A DNA stretch of 64,000 bases from Modestobacter lapidis (lineage in GTDB: Bacteria > Actinomycetota > Actinomycetes > Mycobacteriales > Geodermatophilaceae), in assembly GCA_019779905.1 (NCBI GenBank), contig JABAKE010000002.1, forward strand, positions 310,001-374,000. Reading direction: 5' to 3'. Position 1 is the stretch's first letter. Each line of letters starts with the position of its first letter. This document shows positions 18,101 to 26,550 of this stretch, in pieces. A model generated the notes under the pieces. That model saw nothing but the letters and a program-made list of their open reading frames with translations, was not told where the DNA came from and did no database searches. Both the position numbers and the translations under genes were made by a program.

Positions 18101-19693
18101 CTACGCGGTGACGGGCTGCCCGGATCCCCCGATGTAGTCCTTGTGCACGTCCTGCTCCCGGGCGTACTCGGGCTGGAAGCGGACACTCGCGTAGTGCGAC
18201 GCCTTCTCGGCCGCCTCAGCCCGCTTGCCGAGGTCAGCGGTGTCCCCGAAGTCCAGGACCTCGCGTGCCAGCTGGGTGAGCGGGCCGTCCACCTGGTACT
18301 CGGTCCGCTGCATGGTGAGCAGGTTGATCAGGTAGAGCGGCGTCCCGTTGAACTTTTCGAACATCTCGTGCCGGGCGCCCCACTCCGTGAGGAAGCGCTC
18401 GCTGATCTGCCGGAAGATCTTGATCCGGTCACGGGCGCTGATCTCCGAGCCGCGCAGCGCCTGCTCCAGCTTCGGCCCAATGTAGGGGTCGTCCAGCTCC
18501 CGCTTGGTCGGCTGGATGACCACGCCGCGGCCGCAGAAGTCGATGAGGAGGTTGACCATCTCGTGCTGGTGCTCGAGGTAGTGGGCCCGGCCGAAATCGA
18601 TGAAGATGTTGTTCGGCTTGTAGAGGCCACCCGGGGTGTGGAAGCCGGTCTCCTCGGCGGCGATCATGAACGCCCGGCAGGTCTCCCGGAAGCGGATGAG
18701 CTCGGCGAGCTGTGCCTGCACCACGGGGCTGCCACTGGTGCCGAGCGCCTGGGTGATCAGCAGGGCCAGCCCGACCATGAGCTCGGCGTGCACGGTGTGC
18801 CGGATCTGGGTCTCCAGGTGCACCCAGTCGAACTGCCGCTGCGGGTACCACTTGGCGTGGTCGGGGTTGCCGATGTGCTGCACCTGCGACCAGGGGATGA
18901 GCACGTCGTCGAAGTACACCATCCCGTCCAGCTCGTCCCCGATGGTCGCCAGCGGACGGTCATAGGGGTCGGCGTCCGGCGTGGCCCTCGACTCCCGGGC
19001 GACGACGCTGACTCCGGGAGTGGCCACCGGCACCAGGGCGTAGACCGTCTGCTCGGGCGTCTGGCCGGGCCGCCACAGGTTCCCGATCAACAGGTGGTTC
19101 ACGAAGGGGATGGAGGTGCCGATCGCCTTCCACCCGCGGACGACGATCCCCTCGTCGTTCTCCTCGAGGATCTTCAGCATCGGCGTCTCGGCCATGGCGT
19201 CGTCCCGGCCGCGGTCGTACTGGACGTCGAGGAACATCGGCGAGAGGGCGAGGTCCTTGGACGTGACCTCGTCCCACTGGCGCTGGATGTTGCCCGACAG
19301 GTCACGGTGACCGTTGGCGAACCGGGAGTTCTCCGCCCACGGCTCCTGGTCGTCGACCTGCGTGAACATGACGACGTTCATCCCGGCCGGTGGCCGGGTG
19401 AAGATGCCGCCCTTGAAGTGCCGGAAGATGAACTGCGCGTATTCCCGGCGGCGGACGATGTCCTCCTTGGAGCGCGGCAGGAACCAGTGCATGGACTGGC
19501 GCTCCCCGTTCTCGTCGATGAACGTCGTGATGTCCTGGTGCTTGGGGTCCAGGTGCAGGTCGTAGTAGCCGGCGATCGCCTCGGCGTAGCCGCGGGTCTT
19601 CGGGTGGGTCGTGATGTCCTCGATGAGCTCGCCGCCGACGTACACGCGGCGACCGTCCCGCAGGGACTCCAGGTACTCCTGACCAGTTCTCAT
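18101..19693 (-). CDS. HpaB-family FADH2-dependent aromatic monooxygenase
   Basis: 530 residues, the usual length of 4-hydroxyphenylacetate 3-monooxygenase oxygenase subunits. Recognisable blocks are RTGQEYLESLRDGRRVYVGG at the start, then MHWFLPRSKEDIVRRR, IVVRGWKAIGTSIPF, MVYFDDVLIPW and a long helical C-terminal flavin-binding region. These group D enzymes ortho- or para-hydroxylate phenols (including chlorophenols and resorcinol) with reduced flavin supplied by a separate reductase, here the fusion at 24371-25519. ATG overlap with the NTF2-like gene implies coupling. With maleylacetate reductase nearby, a phenol feeding into hydroxyquinol-type chemistry is plausible but unproven. Confidence 0.92.
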   Translation of the reverse strand: MRTGQEYLESLRDGRRVYVGGELIEDITTHPKTRGYAEAIAGYYDLHLDPKHQDITTFIDENGERQSMHWFLPRSKEDIVRRREYAQFIFRHFKGGIFTRPPAGMNVVMFTQVDDQEPWAENSRFANGHRDLSGNIQRQWDEVTSKDLALSPMFLDVQYDRGRDDAMAETPMLKILEENDEGIVVRGWKAIGTSIPFVNHLLIGNLWRPGQTPEQTVYALVPVATPGVSVVARESRATPDADPYDRPLATIGDELDGMVYFDDVLIPWSQVQHIGNPDHAKWYPQRQFDWVHLETQIRHTVHAELMVGLALLITQALGTSGSPVVQAQLAELIRFRETCRAFMIAAEETGFHTPGGLYKPNNIFIDFGRAHYLEHQHEMVNLLIDFCGRGVVIQPTKRELDDPYIGPKLEQALRGSEISARDRIKIFRQISERFLTEWGARHEMFEKFNGTPLYLINLLTMQRTEYQVDGPLTQLAREVLDFGDTADLGKRAEAAEKASHYASVRFQPEYAREQDVHKDYIGGSGQPVTA

Positions 19694-20121
19694 GCTGCCG
19701 TCTCTGCCTCTCGGGTGGGGGTGGTGTCCATCTGCCGTCGGAAGGTGCCGCTGTCCCAGTAGTCCTGGGACCGTTCGATGAAGCCGTCTGCGGTGTCCAG
19801 CACGTGGACACCACGAAGCTCCAGCCGCTGGCCGACCGCCCGGAAGGGGCCCATGTCGGTCTGCAGCGTCCCGGTGAGGACGTACCGGCCGAAGGCCAGT
19901 CCGCCCTGCTCCAGGACGTCGGTCGCCGTCCATTGGGCGTCCGGGAAGGCGGCGAAGAAGCGCCGCAGCCCGGCCGCGACGGCGTCCCGTCCCTGCGTCG
20001 GGCGCCCGACCGCGACGTCCTCGTGCGCGCCGTCAGGGGCGTAGAGCGCTGCCGCCGCGCCGGCGTCGTGCCGGTTGTAGGCCTCGTAGAGGGCCACGAG
20101 GACCCGTCCGTCAGCTGCCAT
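19690..20121 (-). CDS. NTF2/SnoaL-like protein
   Basis: 143 residues with the cone-shaped NTF2 pattern: LVALYEAYNRHDAGAAAALYAPDG at the N-terminus, FFAAFPDAQW, then beta strands ending GFIERSQDYWD. Such proteins act as small-molecule isomerases, hydrolases or simple binding proteins. It overlaps the monooxygenase gene by ATGA, so a role on its substrate or product is likely. Catalytic residues cannot be assigned. Confidence 0.8.
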   Translation of the reverse strand: MAADGRVLVALYEAYNRHDAGAAAALYAPDGAHEDVAVGRPTQGRDAVAAGLRRFFAAFPDAQWTATDVLEQGGLAFGRYVLTGTLQTDMGPFRAVGQRLELRGVHVLDTADGFIERSQDYWDSGTFRRQMDTTPTREAETAA

Positions 20122-20142
20122 GCCGGGAACCTTGGGCCCAGT

Positions 20143-20152
20143 GCGTTAACCG
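20143..20152. promoter_or_regulatory. CGTTAAC element upstream of the NTF2/monooxygenase genes
   Basis: GCGTTAACCG lies 22 bases upstream of the NTF2-like start. The same CGTTAAC core recurs in a perfect palindrome upstream of maleylacetate reductase (23255-23264). Possible operator or promoter part; inference from the repetition only. Confidence 0.35.
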
Positions 20153-20174
20153 GGGAGAAACCCGGCCGTGCCGG

Positions 20175-23100
20175 TCAGCGGCGGAGTTGGTCGAGCAGCT
20201 GCTGCGTCGAGTCGGCGGGGGTCAGGTCCAGCTCGTCGAGTGCCTGCCGGCACCGGCGGAACGTGGTGATGACCCGGTCCGCGTCGCCGAGGGCGTCGGC
20301 GATGCGCATCCTCAACCGCCAGGCGCTCTCCTTGTACGGGTCGACCGCGAGGACGGCCTCGACCAGGTCCTCGGCCTCCCGGTAGCGCTCCGCGGCGAAG
20401 GCGAGGTGCGCTGCGGACAAGCGCGCCTCCACGGCTCGCGACGCCAGTTCCCGCCTGCGCTGGTCGGCCCACGCCGACTCGACGCCGGGCAGGTACGGGC
20501 CGCGGTCGAGCAGTTCCAGCGCGCGGAGCAGGACGCTGAACTGCGCCTCCCCGCGCAGCCGAGCGGCCTCGGCGAGCAACGCCTCGGCACGATTGGCTTC
20601 GCCGTCTAGGGCCACCGGGGCGGGGAAGGCAAGCACGCTGCCGGCAAAGACCGGCCCGACACCGTCAGGTAGCACCTCCCGCAGCCGGTGGACCGCCTGC
20701 CGCAGGTAGGCGCGCGCCGAGTCGTCGTTGCGGCCGCCGAAGAGGGCGGCCAGTAACTCCTCCCGGGTGGCCCGGTGCCCCGGCGCCGCCGCGAGGTAAG
20801 CCAGCAGGGTCAAGCTCTTCGCGATCCGTGGCTTGACCACACGGCCGTCCACGGTCAGTTCCGTCCGGCCGAACTCCGCCAAGACCAGGACGGTTCGCGC
20901 CGCGGGGTCCACCGAGATGCCCCGCGCCCGCAGCGCCCGGCCCACGTCGTGCCAGGCGGAGTCGGCGCCGGCCTCGGCATCGAGCCGGCGGGAGACGACC
21001 GCCGGAAAGTCGGCGAGGGCGAGCAGCACCTGGTGGTTGGACTCCTGGCGGGCGGCCGCGGCCAGGGCCTGGTCGGCGGCGGCATCGGCCGCACCGGCCT
21101 CACCGAGACGCCACCTCGCCTCGGCGAGGTAGATCGCCGCCGTGGGAAGGTCGAGGACCCGGCCCGCAGCGCGCATGCTATTAACCGCATGACCGAGCAG
21201 CGCCGCGGCCTGCCGTACGGAACGGTCCGCGCGGAGCAGCGCCAGGCCACGCCAGGTATCGAGGGCCTCGGCGATGAACTCGTACCGGCGGCCGCCGGCC
21301 GCCTCCACCTCGTCGAGCAGCGCCATGGCCACCGCCGGGTCACCGCCCAGACGCAACTCGGCCTTTGCCTCGATGATCCGGTTGAGCCACTCGAACACCA
21401 CGGACCCGCTGGCCTGGATGAGCTCCCGGCCCCGCTGGATGACCGCCCGCGCCTCCGCCTTCTTGCCGAGGTCGATCATGAGCTCCGCGCCGACCATCCC
21501 GTGCATCCAGGCTGGGGACCAGTCCCCCGCGTCGGCCGCGCGGTACAGCGCCAGCGCCTCCGCCAGCCGCCCGGTGGCGCGGAGCGCTCCCACCCGCCAC
21601 GGCGCGGAAACGGCGGCGGCCCACGGCGAGGTCGGCGCGCTGGTGACCTCGTGAAGACGCCCGTGCGCGTAGTGGACCCGCATGACCAAGGCGTCCATCG
21701 GTCCGCCGCTCAGCGTCGGCGGGCCGGTTCCGGGCTCGTGCCGCACCAGGGACATCAGGTAAACCACCGCGTCGAGTTCGGGACTGGACTCGCCCGCCGT
21801 GATGACGGCGCGGGCGTCCTCGATCCGCCCCAGGTGCCAGTAGCACCAGGCCATCAGGCTGGCGGCCGTCGTCGACCGCCGGGCCAACTCCTCCCGGTGG
21901 CCCTCGGCCGCCAGCCGATCCGCGATGGCCTCGCCGCTGCGGTAGTCCTCCCGGGCGATGGCCAGCATGAGCTCCGCCGTGGCCAGGCGCCGCACGCCCT
22001 GCCGGTCCTGGCCGCGCAGGGCGGCCAGCCAGCGCTCGGCCACGGCGAAGTCAAGTCGTCCGATCACCGCATGGATGCCGGTCTCGGCCGCACCCAGGGC
22101 GAGTTCTGGCGCGCCCGCCGCGAGAAACTCCTCGACTGCCTCCTCCAGGTGGCCCTCGCTGACCATCAGCTCCCCATGGGCCCGGCGCAGCAGCCGCACG
22201 TCGGCGGGCTCCCTGCGCTCCAAACGTGTCCGGAGGTACTCCCGGAAGCGCGGGTGGCACCGCATGCCGCCCTTCCCGGCGTCCCAGGAGACCGGGAGGT
22301 GGTGGGCGCGCAGGGCGGCGAGCCGCTCACCGGCCCGCTGCTGACCGAGTGCGGCGGCCCGCGCGGCAGTCACTTCGTCGAGAAGCGCGGTGCCCACCAG
22401 GAACTCCTCGTCGGCCTCGTCGAGGTGGCTGAGAATCTGGGAGGCGAGGTAGCCGTGCAGCGGATCGGCCTCACCGCCCGCACCGGCCACGTGTTCGCGG
22501 GAACGCCAGGCCTCGAAGAGCACACCGGTGACCCACCCGCCCGTGGCCTCAACCGCGCGCACCGGGTCGATGTCGGTCATCCCGGCCTCCGCCAGCGCCT
22601 CGGCGGCCTCGTCCGGCCGGAAGGCCAGGTCGGCCTCGCCCACCGCCGCGGCCCGGTCTGCGCCGGCGCCGCGGACGTCGATGGGCACGTCCACCCGGCC
22701 GAGCAGCAGGATGCGGGAGGTCGAGGGCGCGTAGCGGGCGAGCGCCGCTAGGACGGCCCGGGCGTCGGCGGCCCCCTCCCCTGCCAGCTGGTCCAGCCCG
22801 TCCACGACGAGCAGGAGCGCGGTGTCCCCGATCGACTCCGCCAGCAGACCCGCCGCCTCGGCGTGCGGGATGCGTGCGCCCAGCGCGCTGCTGACCACGC
22901 CCGCGGCCTCGGGCACCCGGGCGGCGATGGCCGCTTCCAGGTAGACGAGCAGCCGCCCGGGGGCGACATCGGTCGCGTCCAGCGTCAGCCAGGCGACCGG
23001 CCGGCCGAGCGCGGCGGCAGCCTGGACGGCGGCCGTCGTCTTGCCTGCGCCCGCGGTGGCGGTGATCCAGACCAGTCGGTGCGCCTCGACGAGCTCGGCG

Positions 23101-23207
23101 ATCAGCTGGGCGATGCGCGGCCGCGCGACGAGTCGCTCAGCCAGCGGCGGCACGGTGAACTTGCTGCGGATGACCGTCGGCGAACGCCGCCGGCCCTCAC
23201 GTGACAT
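20175..23207 (-). CDS. large NTPase/BTAD transcriptional activator
   Basis: 1010 residues. The N-terminus carries a MalT/STAND-like NTPase with Walker A TATAGAGKTT and Walker B LLLVVDGLDQL. A long TPR-like helical middle section follows (about 350-740). The C-terminus has an OmpR-type winged helix (VKPRIAKSLTLLAYLAAAPG) and a bacterial transcriptional activator domain ending in TPR helices. Usual BTAD regulators put DNA binding at the N-terminus; here it follows the NTPase, as in some LuxR-like giants. It lies between the two arms of the catabolic cluster and is the obvious regulator candidate. Confidence 0.88.
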   Translation of the reverse strand: MSREGRRRSPTVIRSKFTVPPLAERLVARPRIAQLIAELVEAHRLVWITATAGAGKTTAAVQAAAALGRPVAWLTLDATDVAPGRLLVYLEAAIAARVPEAAGVVSSALGARIPHAEAAGLLAESIGDTALLLVVDGLDQLAGEGAADARAVLAALARYAPSTSRILLLGRVDVPIDVRGAGADRAAAVGEADLAFRPDEAAEALAEAGMTDIDPVRAVEATGGWVTGVLFEAWRSREHVAGAGGEADPLHGYLASQILSHLDEADEEFLVGTALLDEVTAARAAALGQQRAGERLAALRAHHLPVSWDAGKGGMRCHPRFREYLRTRLERREPADVRLLRRAHGELMVSEGHLEEAVEEFLAAGAPELALGAAETGIHAVIGRLDFAVAERWLAALRGQDRQGVRRLATAELMLAIAREDYRSGEAIADRLAAEGHREELARRSTTAASLMAWCYWHLGRIEDARAVITAGESSPELDAVVYLMSLVRHEPGTGPPTLSGGPMDALVMRVHYAHGRLHEVTSAPTSPWAAAVSAPWRVGALRATGRLAEALALYRAADAGDWSPAWMHGMVGAELMIDLGKKAEARAVIQRGRELIQASGSVVFEWLNRIIEAKAELRLGGDPAVAMALLDEVEAAGGRRYEFIAEALDTWRGLALLRADRSVRQAAALLGHAVNSMRAAGRVLDLPTAAIYLAEARWRLGEAGAADAAADQALAAAARQESNHQVLLALADFPAVVSRRLDAEAGADSAWHDVGRALRARGISVDPAARTVLVLAEFGRTELTVDGRVVKPRIAKSLTLLAYLAAAPGHRATREELLAALFGGRNDDSARAYLRQAVHRLREVLPDGVGPVFAGSVLAFPAPVALDGEANRAEALLAEAARLRGEAQFSVLLRALELLDRGPYLPGVESAWADQRRRELASRAVEARLSAAHLAFAAERYREAEDLVEAVLAVDPYKESAWRLRMRIADALGDADRVITTFRRCRQALDELDLTPADSTQQLLDQLRR

Positions 23208-23254
23208 CGCTCACCGACCCGGGCACAGGCGGAACATACCGAGGCTTTTCGCGT

Positions 23255-23264
23255 CCGTTAACGG
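23255..23264. promoter_or_regulatory. palindrome CCGTTAACGG in the regulator/maleylacetate reductase intergenic region
   Basis: A perfect 10-bp palindrome in the 60-base divergent region, 3 bases before the maleylacetate reductase ATG at 23268. Shares CGTTAAC with 20143-20152. Suggested operator; not demonstrated. Confidence 0.4.
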
Positions 23265-23267
23265 GTC

Positions 23268-24374
23268 ATGGACACGCTCTCGTCCATGCGCTTCGTGCAC
23301 GACATGCCCGGTCCCCGCGTCGTCTTCGGCGCCGGCAGCCTGCACCGGGTCGCCGCCGAGGCCGCCGCCCTGGGCGGCGAACGGGTCCTGCTCGTGGCCG
23401 GCTCGCACTCCGCGGACGCCCGCGACGTGCTGGCGGCGGACCTGGGCGCACGTCTGGTCGGCGGCCTCACCGGGGTGACCGAGCACGTTCCGGTCGAGGT
23501 GGCGCGCGCAGCGGTCGCGGAGGCCGACCGGTGCGGTGCCGACCTGGTGGTCGCCCTCGGCGGCGGATCGGCGACCGGACTGGCGAAGGCGGTGGCCAGG
23601 GAGCGGCGGCTGCCGGTCCTCGCAGTCCCCACGACGTACGCGGGCAGCGAGATGACGTCGATCTGGGGCCTCACCGACGGAACCCGTAAGACGACCGGCC
23701 GCGATCCCCGGGTCCTGCCCCGGACCGTCGTCTACGACCCGGACCTAACGCACTCGTTGTCCCCGTCGCTCACCGCGGTCAGCGGGATGAACGCCGTCGC
23801 ACACTGCGTCGAGGCGACGTACAGCAGCGATGCCTCGCCGCTGGTCCGGCTCGCCGCCGTAGAGGCGGTGCGCGCGCTGGCCGACGCGCTTCCCCGTTGT
23901 GTCCGTGAACCCGGGGACTCCGACGCGCGGGCGCTAGCCGCCTACGGTGCCTGGCTCGCGGGCATCGCTCTCGGCAACGCCACGATGGGCATCCACCACA
24001 AGCTCTGCCACGTGCTCGGCGGCGCCCAGCGGCTCCCGCACGGCGGGCTCCACGCGGTGCTTCTGCCATACGCCGCGGCGTACAACCGTGAGGCCGCGCC
24101 CGAGCCGATGGCGGGGCTCGCCGCCGCTCTGGGCGCCGAGGATGCGCCCACGGGGTTGTGGGAGCTGGCCGGGCGGATCGGCGCGCCCCGGAGCCTGGCC
24201 GAGATCGGCTTCGACCCAGCGGGCATCGACGACGTGGCCGCCACGGTCGTCACCGCGCCCCCGAGCAACCCCCGCCCCGTCGACGCGGGGTCCCTCCGCT
24301 CGCTGCTGCTCGCCGCACTGGTCGGCAACCGGCCCGATCGCAGCCCCGTCCTGATGACCCAGGGAGCGTCATGA
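23268..24374 (+). CDS. maleylacetate reductase
   Basis: 368-residue iron-alcohol-dehydrogenase-fold protein of the maleylacetate reductase branch: VFGAGSLHRVAAEA, GGGSATGLAKAVA (nucleotide site), PTTYAGSEMTSIWGLT, RDPRVLPRTVVYDP and GIHHKLCHVLGG followed by LPHG. It reduces maleylacetate to 3-oxoadipate with NAD(P)H, the last specific step of hydroxyquinol, resorcinol and chlorophenol degradation. The start at 23268 is uncertain; an ATG at 23286 (MRFVHDMPGP) fits homologues equally. It overlaps the next gene by ATGA. No hydroxyquinol dioxygenase gene is present in the window. Confidence 0.92.
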   Translation: MDTLSSMRFVHDMPGPRVVFGAGSLHRVAAEAAALGGERVLLVAGSHSADARDVLAADLGARLVGGLTGVTEHVPVEVARAAVAEADRCGADLVVALGGGSATGLAKAVARERRLPVLAVPTTYAGSEMTSIWGLTDGTRKTTGRDPRVLPRTVVYDPDLTHSLSPSLTAVSGMNAVAHCVEATYSSDASPLVRLAAVEAVRALADALPRCVREPGDSDARALAAYGAWLAGIALGNATMGIHHKLCHVLGGAQRLPHGGLHAVLLPYAAAYNREAAPEPMAGLAAALGAEDAPTGLWELAGRIGAPRSLAEIGFDPAGIDDVAATVVTAPPSNPRPVDAGSLRSLLLAALVGNRPDRSPVLMTQGAS

Positions 24375-25519
24375 CCGTCTCCGGCCCACCCACCGTGACC
24401 ACCACCACCGATCAGGCGGTCTTCCGCGACGTCGTCGGCCACTTCACCAGCGGGGTCACCGTCATCACCACCCGGGACGGCGGCCAGCAGTTCGGCGTGA
24501 CCGCCAGCGCCGTCTCCTCGCTGTCGATGGACCCCCCGATGGTGCTGGTCTGCCTCAACCGACGGCTGCCCACCAACGACGCGGTGCGGTCGTCGGGGGT
24601 CTTCGCGATCAACATCCTCTCCGAAGACCAAGGCGAACTGGCCACACAGTTCGCCACCCGGCACCCGGACAAGTTCCGGGACGTGGCGCTCGCCGCGGGG
24701 ACGCTCGACGTACCGGTGATCGCCGAGTCCCTCGCTCACCTCGAGTGCCGGGTCCGCGAGTGCGTCGACGTGGCCACGCACAGCGTCTTCTTCGCCGAGG
24801 TGCAGACCGCGACCGCCGGACCCGGTGCACCCCTGGCCTACTTCCGGGGGTCCTTCGGACGGTTCGCCGAGACGCTCGACGACTCCGTCTACCGCGAGAT
24901 CCGTGAACGCGTTCTCAGCCGAACCGTCGCACTCGGCGAGTCGATCACCGTGGAGGGCATGGCCACCGAACTCGACGTCGGCCGGGCGCCGGTCTTCCGC
25001 GCCCTCCAGCAACTGCGTTCGGACGGCCTGCTCGTCGCCGGCAGCGGCGGGTACACCGTCACGCCGGTCACCGTGGAGACCGCCTGGCAGGCCTACGACG
25101 CCCGCGCCGCGATCGAGTGCGGCGTGATCGACCAGATGGGCGGCTCCCTCGCCGCGGACCAACTCGCGAGCCTGCGTGCAGCCGCCCAAGGAACACTGCC
25201 CTGGATTGCCGCCGACCGGTTCGTTGACGTCGACGCCTACGTCACCGCCAATGCCCACTTCCACGAGGCCGTCGTCGGGCTCGCCGGGAACGCCAGCCTG
25301 TCGGCGGCGTACCGGAGGTTGTCACTCCCCGCGGTGATGTCCCGGGCACTGCACGGCGTGGAGAAGACCCTCGACCGCTTCACTGCCGACCACGTCGCGG
25401 TCGTGGACTTCCTCGAGGCGCGAGACCCCGACGGGGCACGGGCGCTCATCCTGGACCACACCGAGGCCGGGAAGGAGCGGGTCCGGATCGCCATCTCGGC
25501 GGCCGGCGGCGCCTACTGA
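24371..25519 (+). CDS. flavin reductase fused to GntR/FCD regulator
   Basis: 382 residues in two parts. Residues 1-165 match HpaC/DIM6-type flavin reductases (FTSGVTVITT, TASAVSSLSMDPPMVLVCL, FAINILSEDQ), which supply FADH2 to HpaB-type oxygenases. Residues 172-235 form a GntR winged helix (ITVEGMATELDVGRAPVFRA) and 240-382 an FCD all-helical ligand domain with probable metal His (NAHFHEAV; DHVAVVDFL). Start has GGAG and is coupled by ATGA to maleylacetate reductase. The fusion could let flavin, NADH or an aromatic ligand set expression of the pathway. Confidence 0.9.
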   Translation: MTVSGPPTVTTTTDQAVFRDVVGHFTSGVTVITTRDGGQQFGVTASAVSSLSMDPPMVLVCLNRRLPTNDAVRSSGVFAINILSEDQGELATQFATRHPDKFRDVALAAGTLDVPVIAESLAHLECRVRECVDVATHSVFFAEVQTATAGPGAPLAYFRGSFGRFAETLDDSVYREIRERVLSRTVALGESITVEGMATELDVGRAPVFRALQQLRSDGLLVAGSGGYTVTPVTVETAWQAYDARAAIECGVIDQMGGSLAADQLASLRAAAQGTLPWIAADRFVDVDAYVTANAHFHEAVVGLAGNASLSAAYRRLSLPAVMSRALHGVEKTLDRFTADHVAVVDFLEARDPDGARALILDHTEAGKERVRIAISAAGGAY

Positions 25520-25628
25520 CCGGCACGATTTCGCCGTCCGGTGACCTGCCGCGCTCACGGTCGTCGGCTGCTCGCCTGTGTCCGCCGTCGGGGACGCAGG
25601 CGATGAGCGCACAACGGCGGCGGTCAGC

Positions 25629-26084
25629 TCAGCCGTCGACGTACCGGTCCCGCTCGACGACGAACTGCCCGGTGGCGGTGTTGGCGTCGATGAACTCCGG
25701 CAGCAGCGGGATGCGCACCGTCACGGTCACGCAGACCGAGAACTCCTCCCCCGGCGTCAACGCCGGCAGGTAGGTACCCGCCGCACCGCACCCGGCGCCC
25801 ACCGGCGCGTACGCCAGCCGGACGTCGGTCGCCGCCACCGACTGGTCCTGCACGGCCAGCGCGACGGCCGCCTCCGCCCGCGACTGCCCGCTGACCGGGT
25901 CCGGCGCGGTGCCCAGCGCGCGCCCGGCCTCCCGCGCCGCCGCATTCGCCGCGAACACCCCGCGCTGCACCGCCGAGAACCCGGCGACGATGTACACCAG
26001 CGGCAGGAACACCACCAGCGCGATGAACACGAACTCCACGATCGCCGACCCGCGCTCGCCGTCGTCGCCCCGCCGGCGGCTCAC
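25629..26084 (-). CDS. TadE-like pilus protein
   Basis: 151 residues starting MSRRRGDDGERGSAIVEFVF, the standard TadE motif with the pseudopilin-like Glu, then one membrane helix (IALVVFLPLVYIVAGFSAV) and an exported domain of about 110 residues with two Cys. TadE/TadF pseudopilins are needed for Flp-type pilus assembly. Overlaps the preceding TadE-like gene by four bases. Last gene of the tad operon. Confidence 0.85.
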   Translation of the reverse strand: MSRRRGDDGERGSAIVEFVFIALVVFLPLVYIVAGFSAVQRGVFAANAAAREAGRALGTAPDPVSGQSRAEAAVALAVQDQSVAATDVRLAYAPVGAGCGAAGTYLPALTPGEEFSVCVTVTVRIPLLPEFIDANTATGQFVVERDRYVDG

Positions 26085-26431
26085 GGCTCCTCCTCCACCG
26101 CACGCCCGGTGGCGCGCAACGGCAGCAGGTCACCCAACGCGGCGAACAGGCTGGGCACCGCCCCCGAGCACTGGACGACGACCAGCGTCAGGCCGCTGTC
26201 GTCCACCTCCTGCACCGAGGTGCACGCCAGCCCCGCCGCCGTTCCGTCCGACGTCGCCGCGGCGACCACCTCCAGGGTCCGCGCGGCGCCCATCGCCACC
26301 GGCACGTCCGCGTTGGCCGCGTACCGGGCGCCCTCCTGGGCGCTGGCCACCACCACGTTGCGCACGTGCACGTAGACCGCGACCTGCAGCACTGCCAGCA
26401 ACAGCGCGACGACCAGCACTCCGACCAGCAC
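26081..26431 (-). CDS. TadE-like pilus protein, start uncertain
   Basis: 116 residues from a GTG at 26431: a membrane helix (VLVVALLLAVLQVAVYVHV) followed by VVASAQEGARYAANADVP and a domain with two Cys. The codons just upstream in frame encode RGSAVVDF, the family motif, yet no ATG or GTG is found there before 26550. The true protein probably begins upstream at a non-standard codon, or the start was lost by insertion of the GC-rich repeat at about 26475-26545. The annotated start truncates the motif. Confidence 0.7.
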   Translation of the reverse strand: MLVGVLVVALLLAVLQVAVYVHVRNVVVASAQEGARYAANADVPVAMGAARTLEVVAAATSDGTAAGLACTSVQEVDDSGLTLVVVQCSGAVPSLFAALGDLLPLRATGRAVEEEP

Positions 26432-26474
26432 GAAGTCGACGACCGCGCTGCCCCGCTCGCGGTCGCCGTCGCCT

Positions 26475-26545
26475 GGCCCCTCTGCAGGGTCCCGCCCCGG
26501 CCCCCGTGCAGGGCCCCGCTGCGAGCCTGCGAGGAGCGGGGGGTC
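26475..26545. repeat. GC-rich repeat-like stretch where the TadE gene should start
   Basis: Contains two near-copies of a 13-mer, TGCAGGGTCCCGC (26483-26495) and TGCAGGGCCCCGC (26507-26519), followed by an inverted GC-rich segment. It resembles dispersed intergenic repeats of GC-rich actinobacteria. Other copies cannot be checked here. Confidence 0.3.
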
Positions 26546-26550
26546 CTGGA

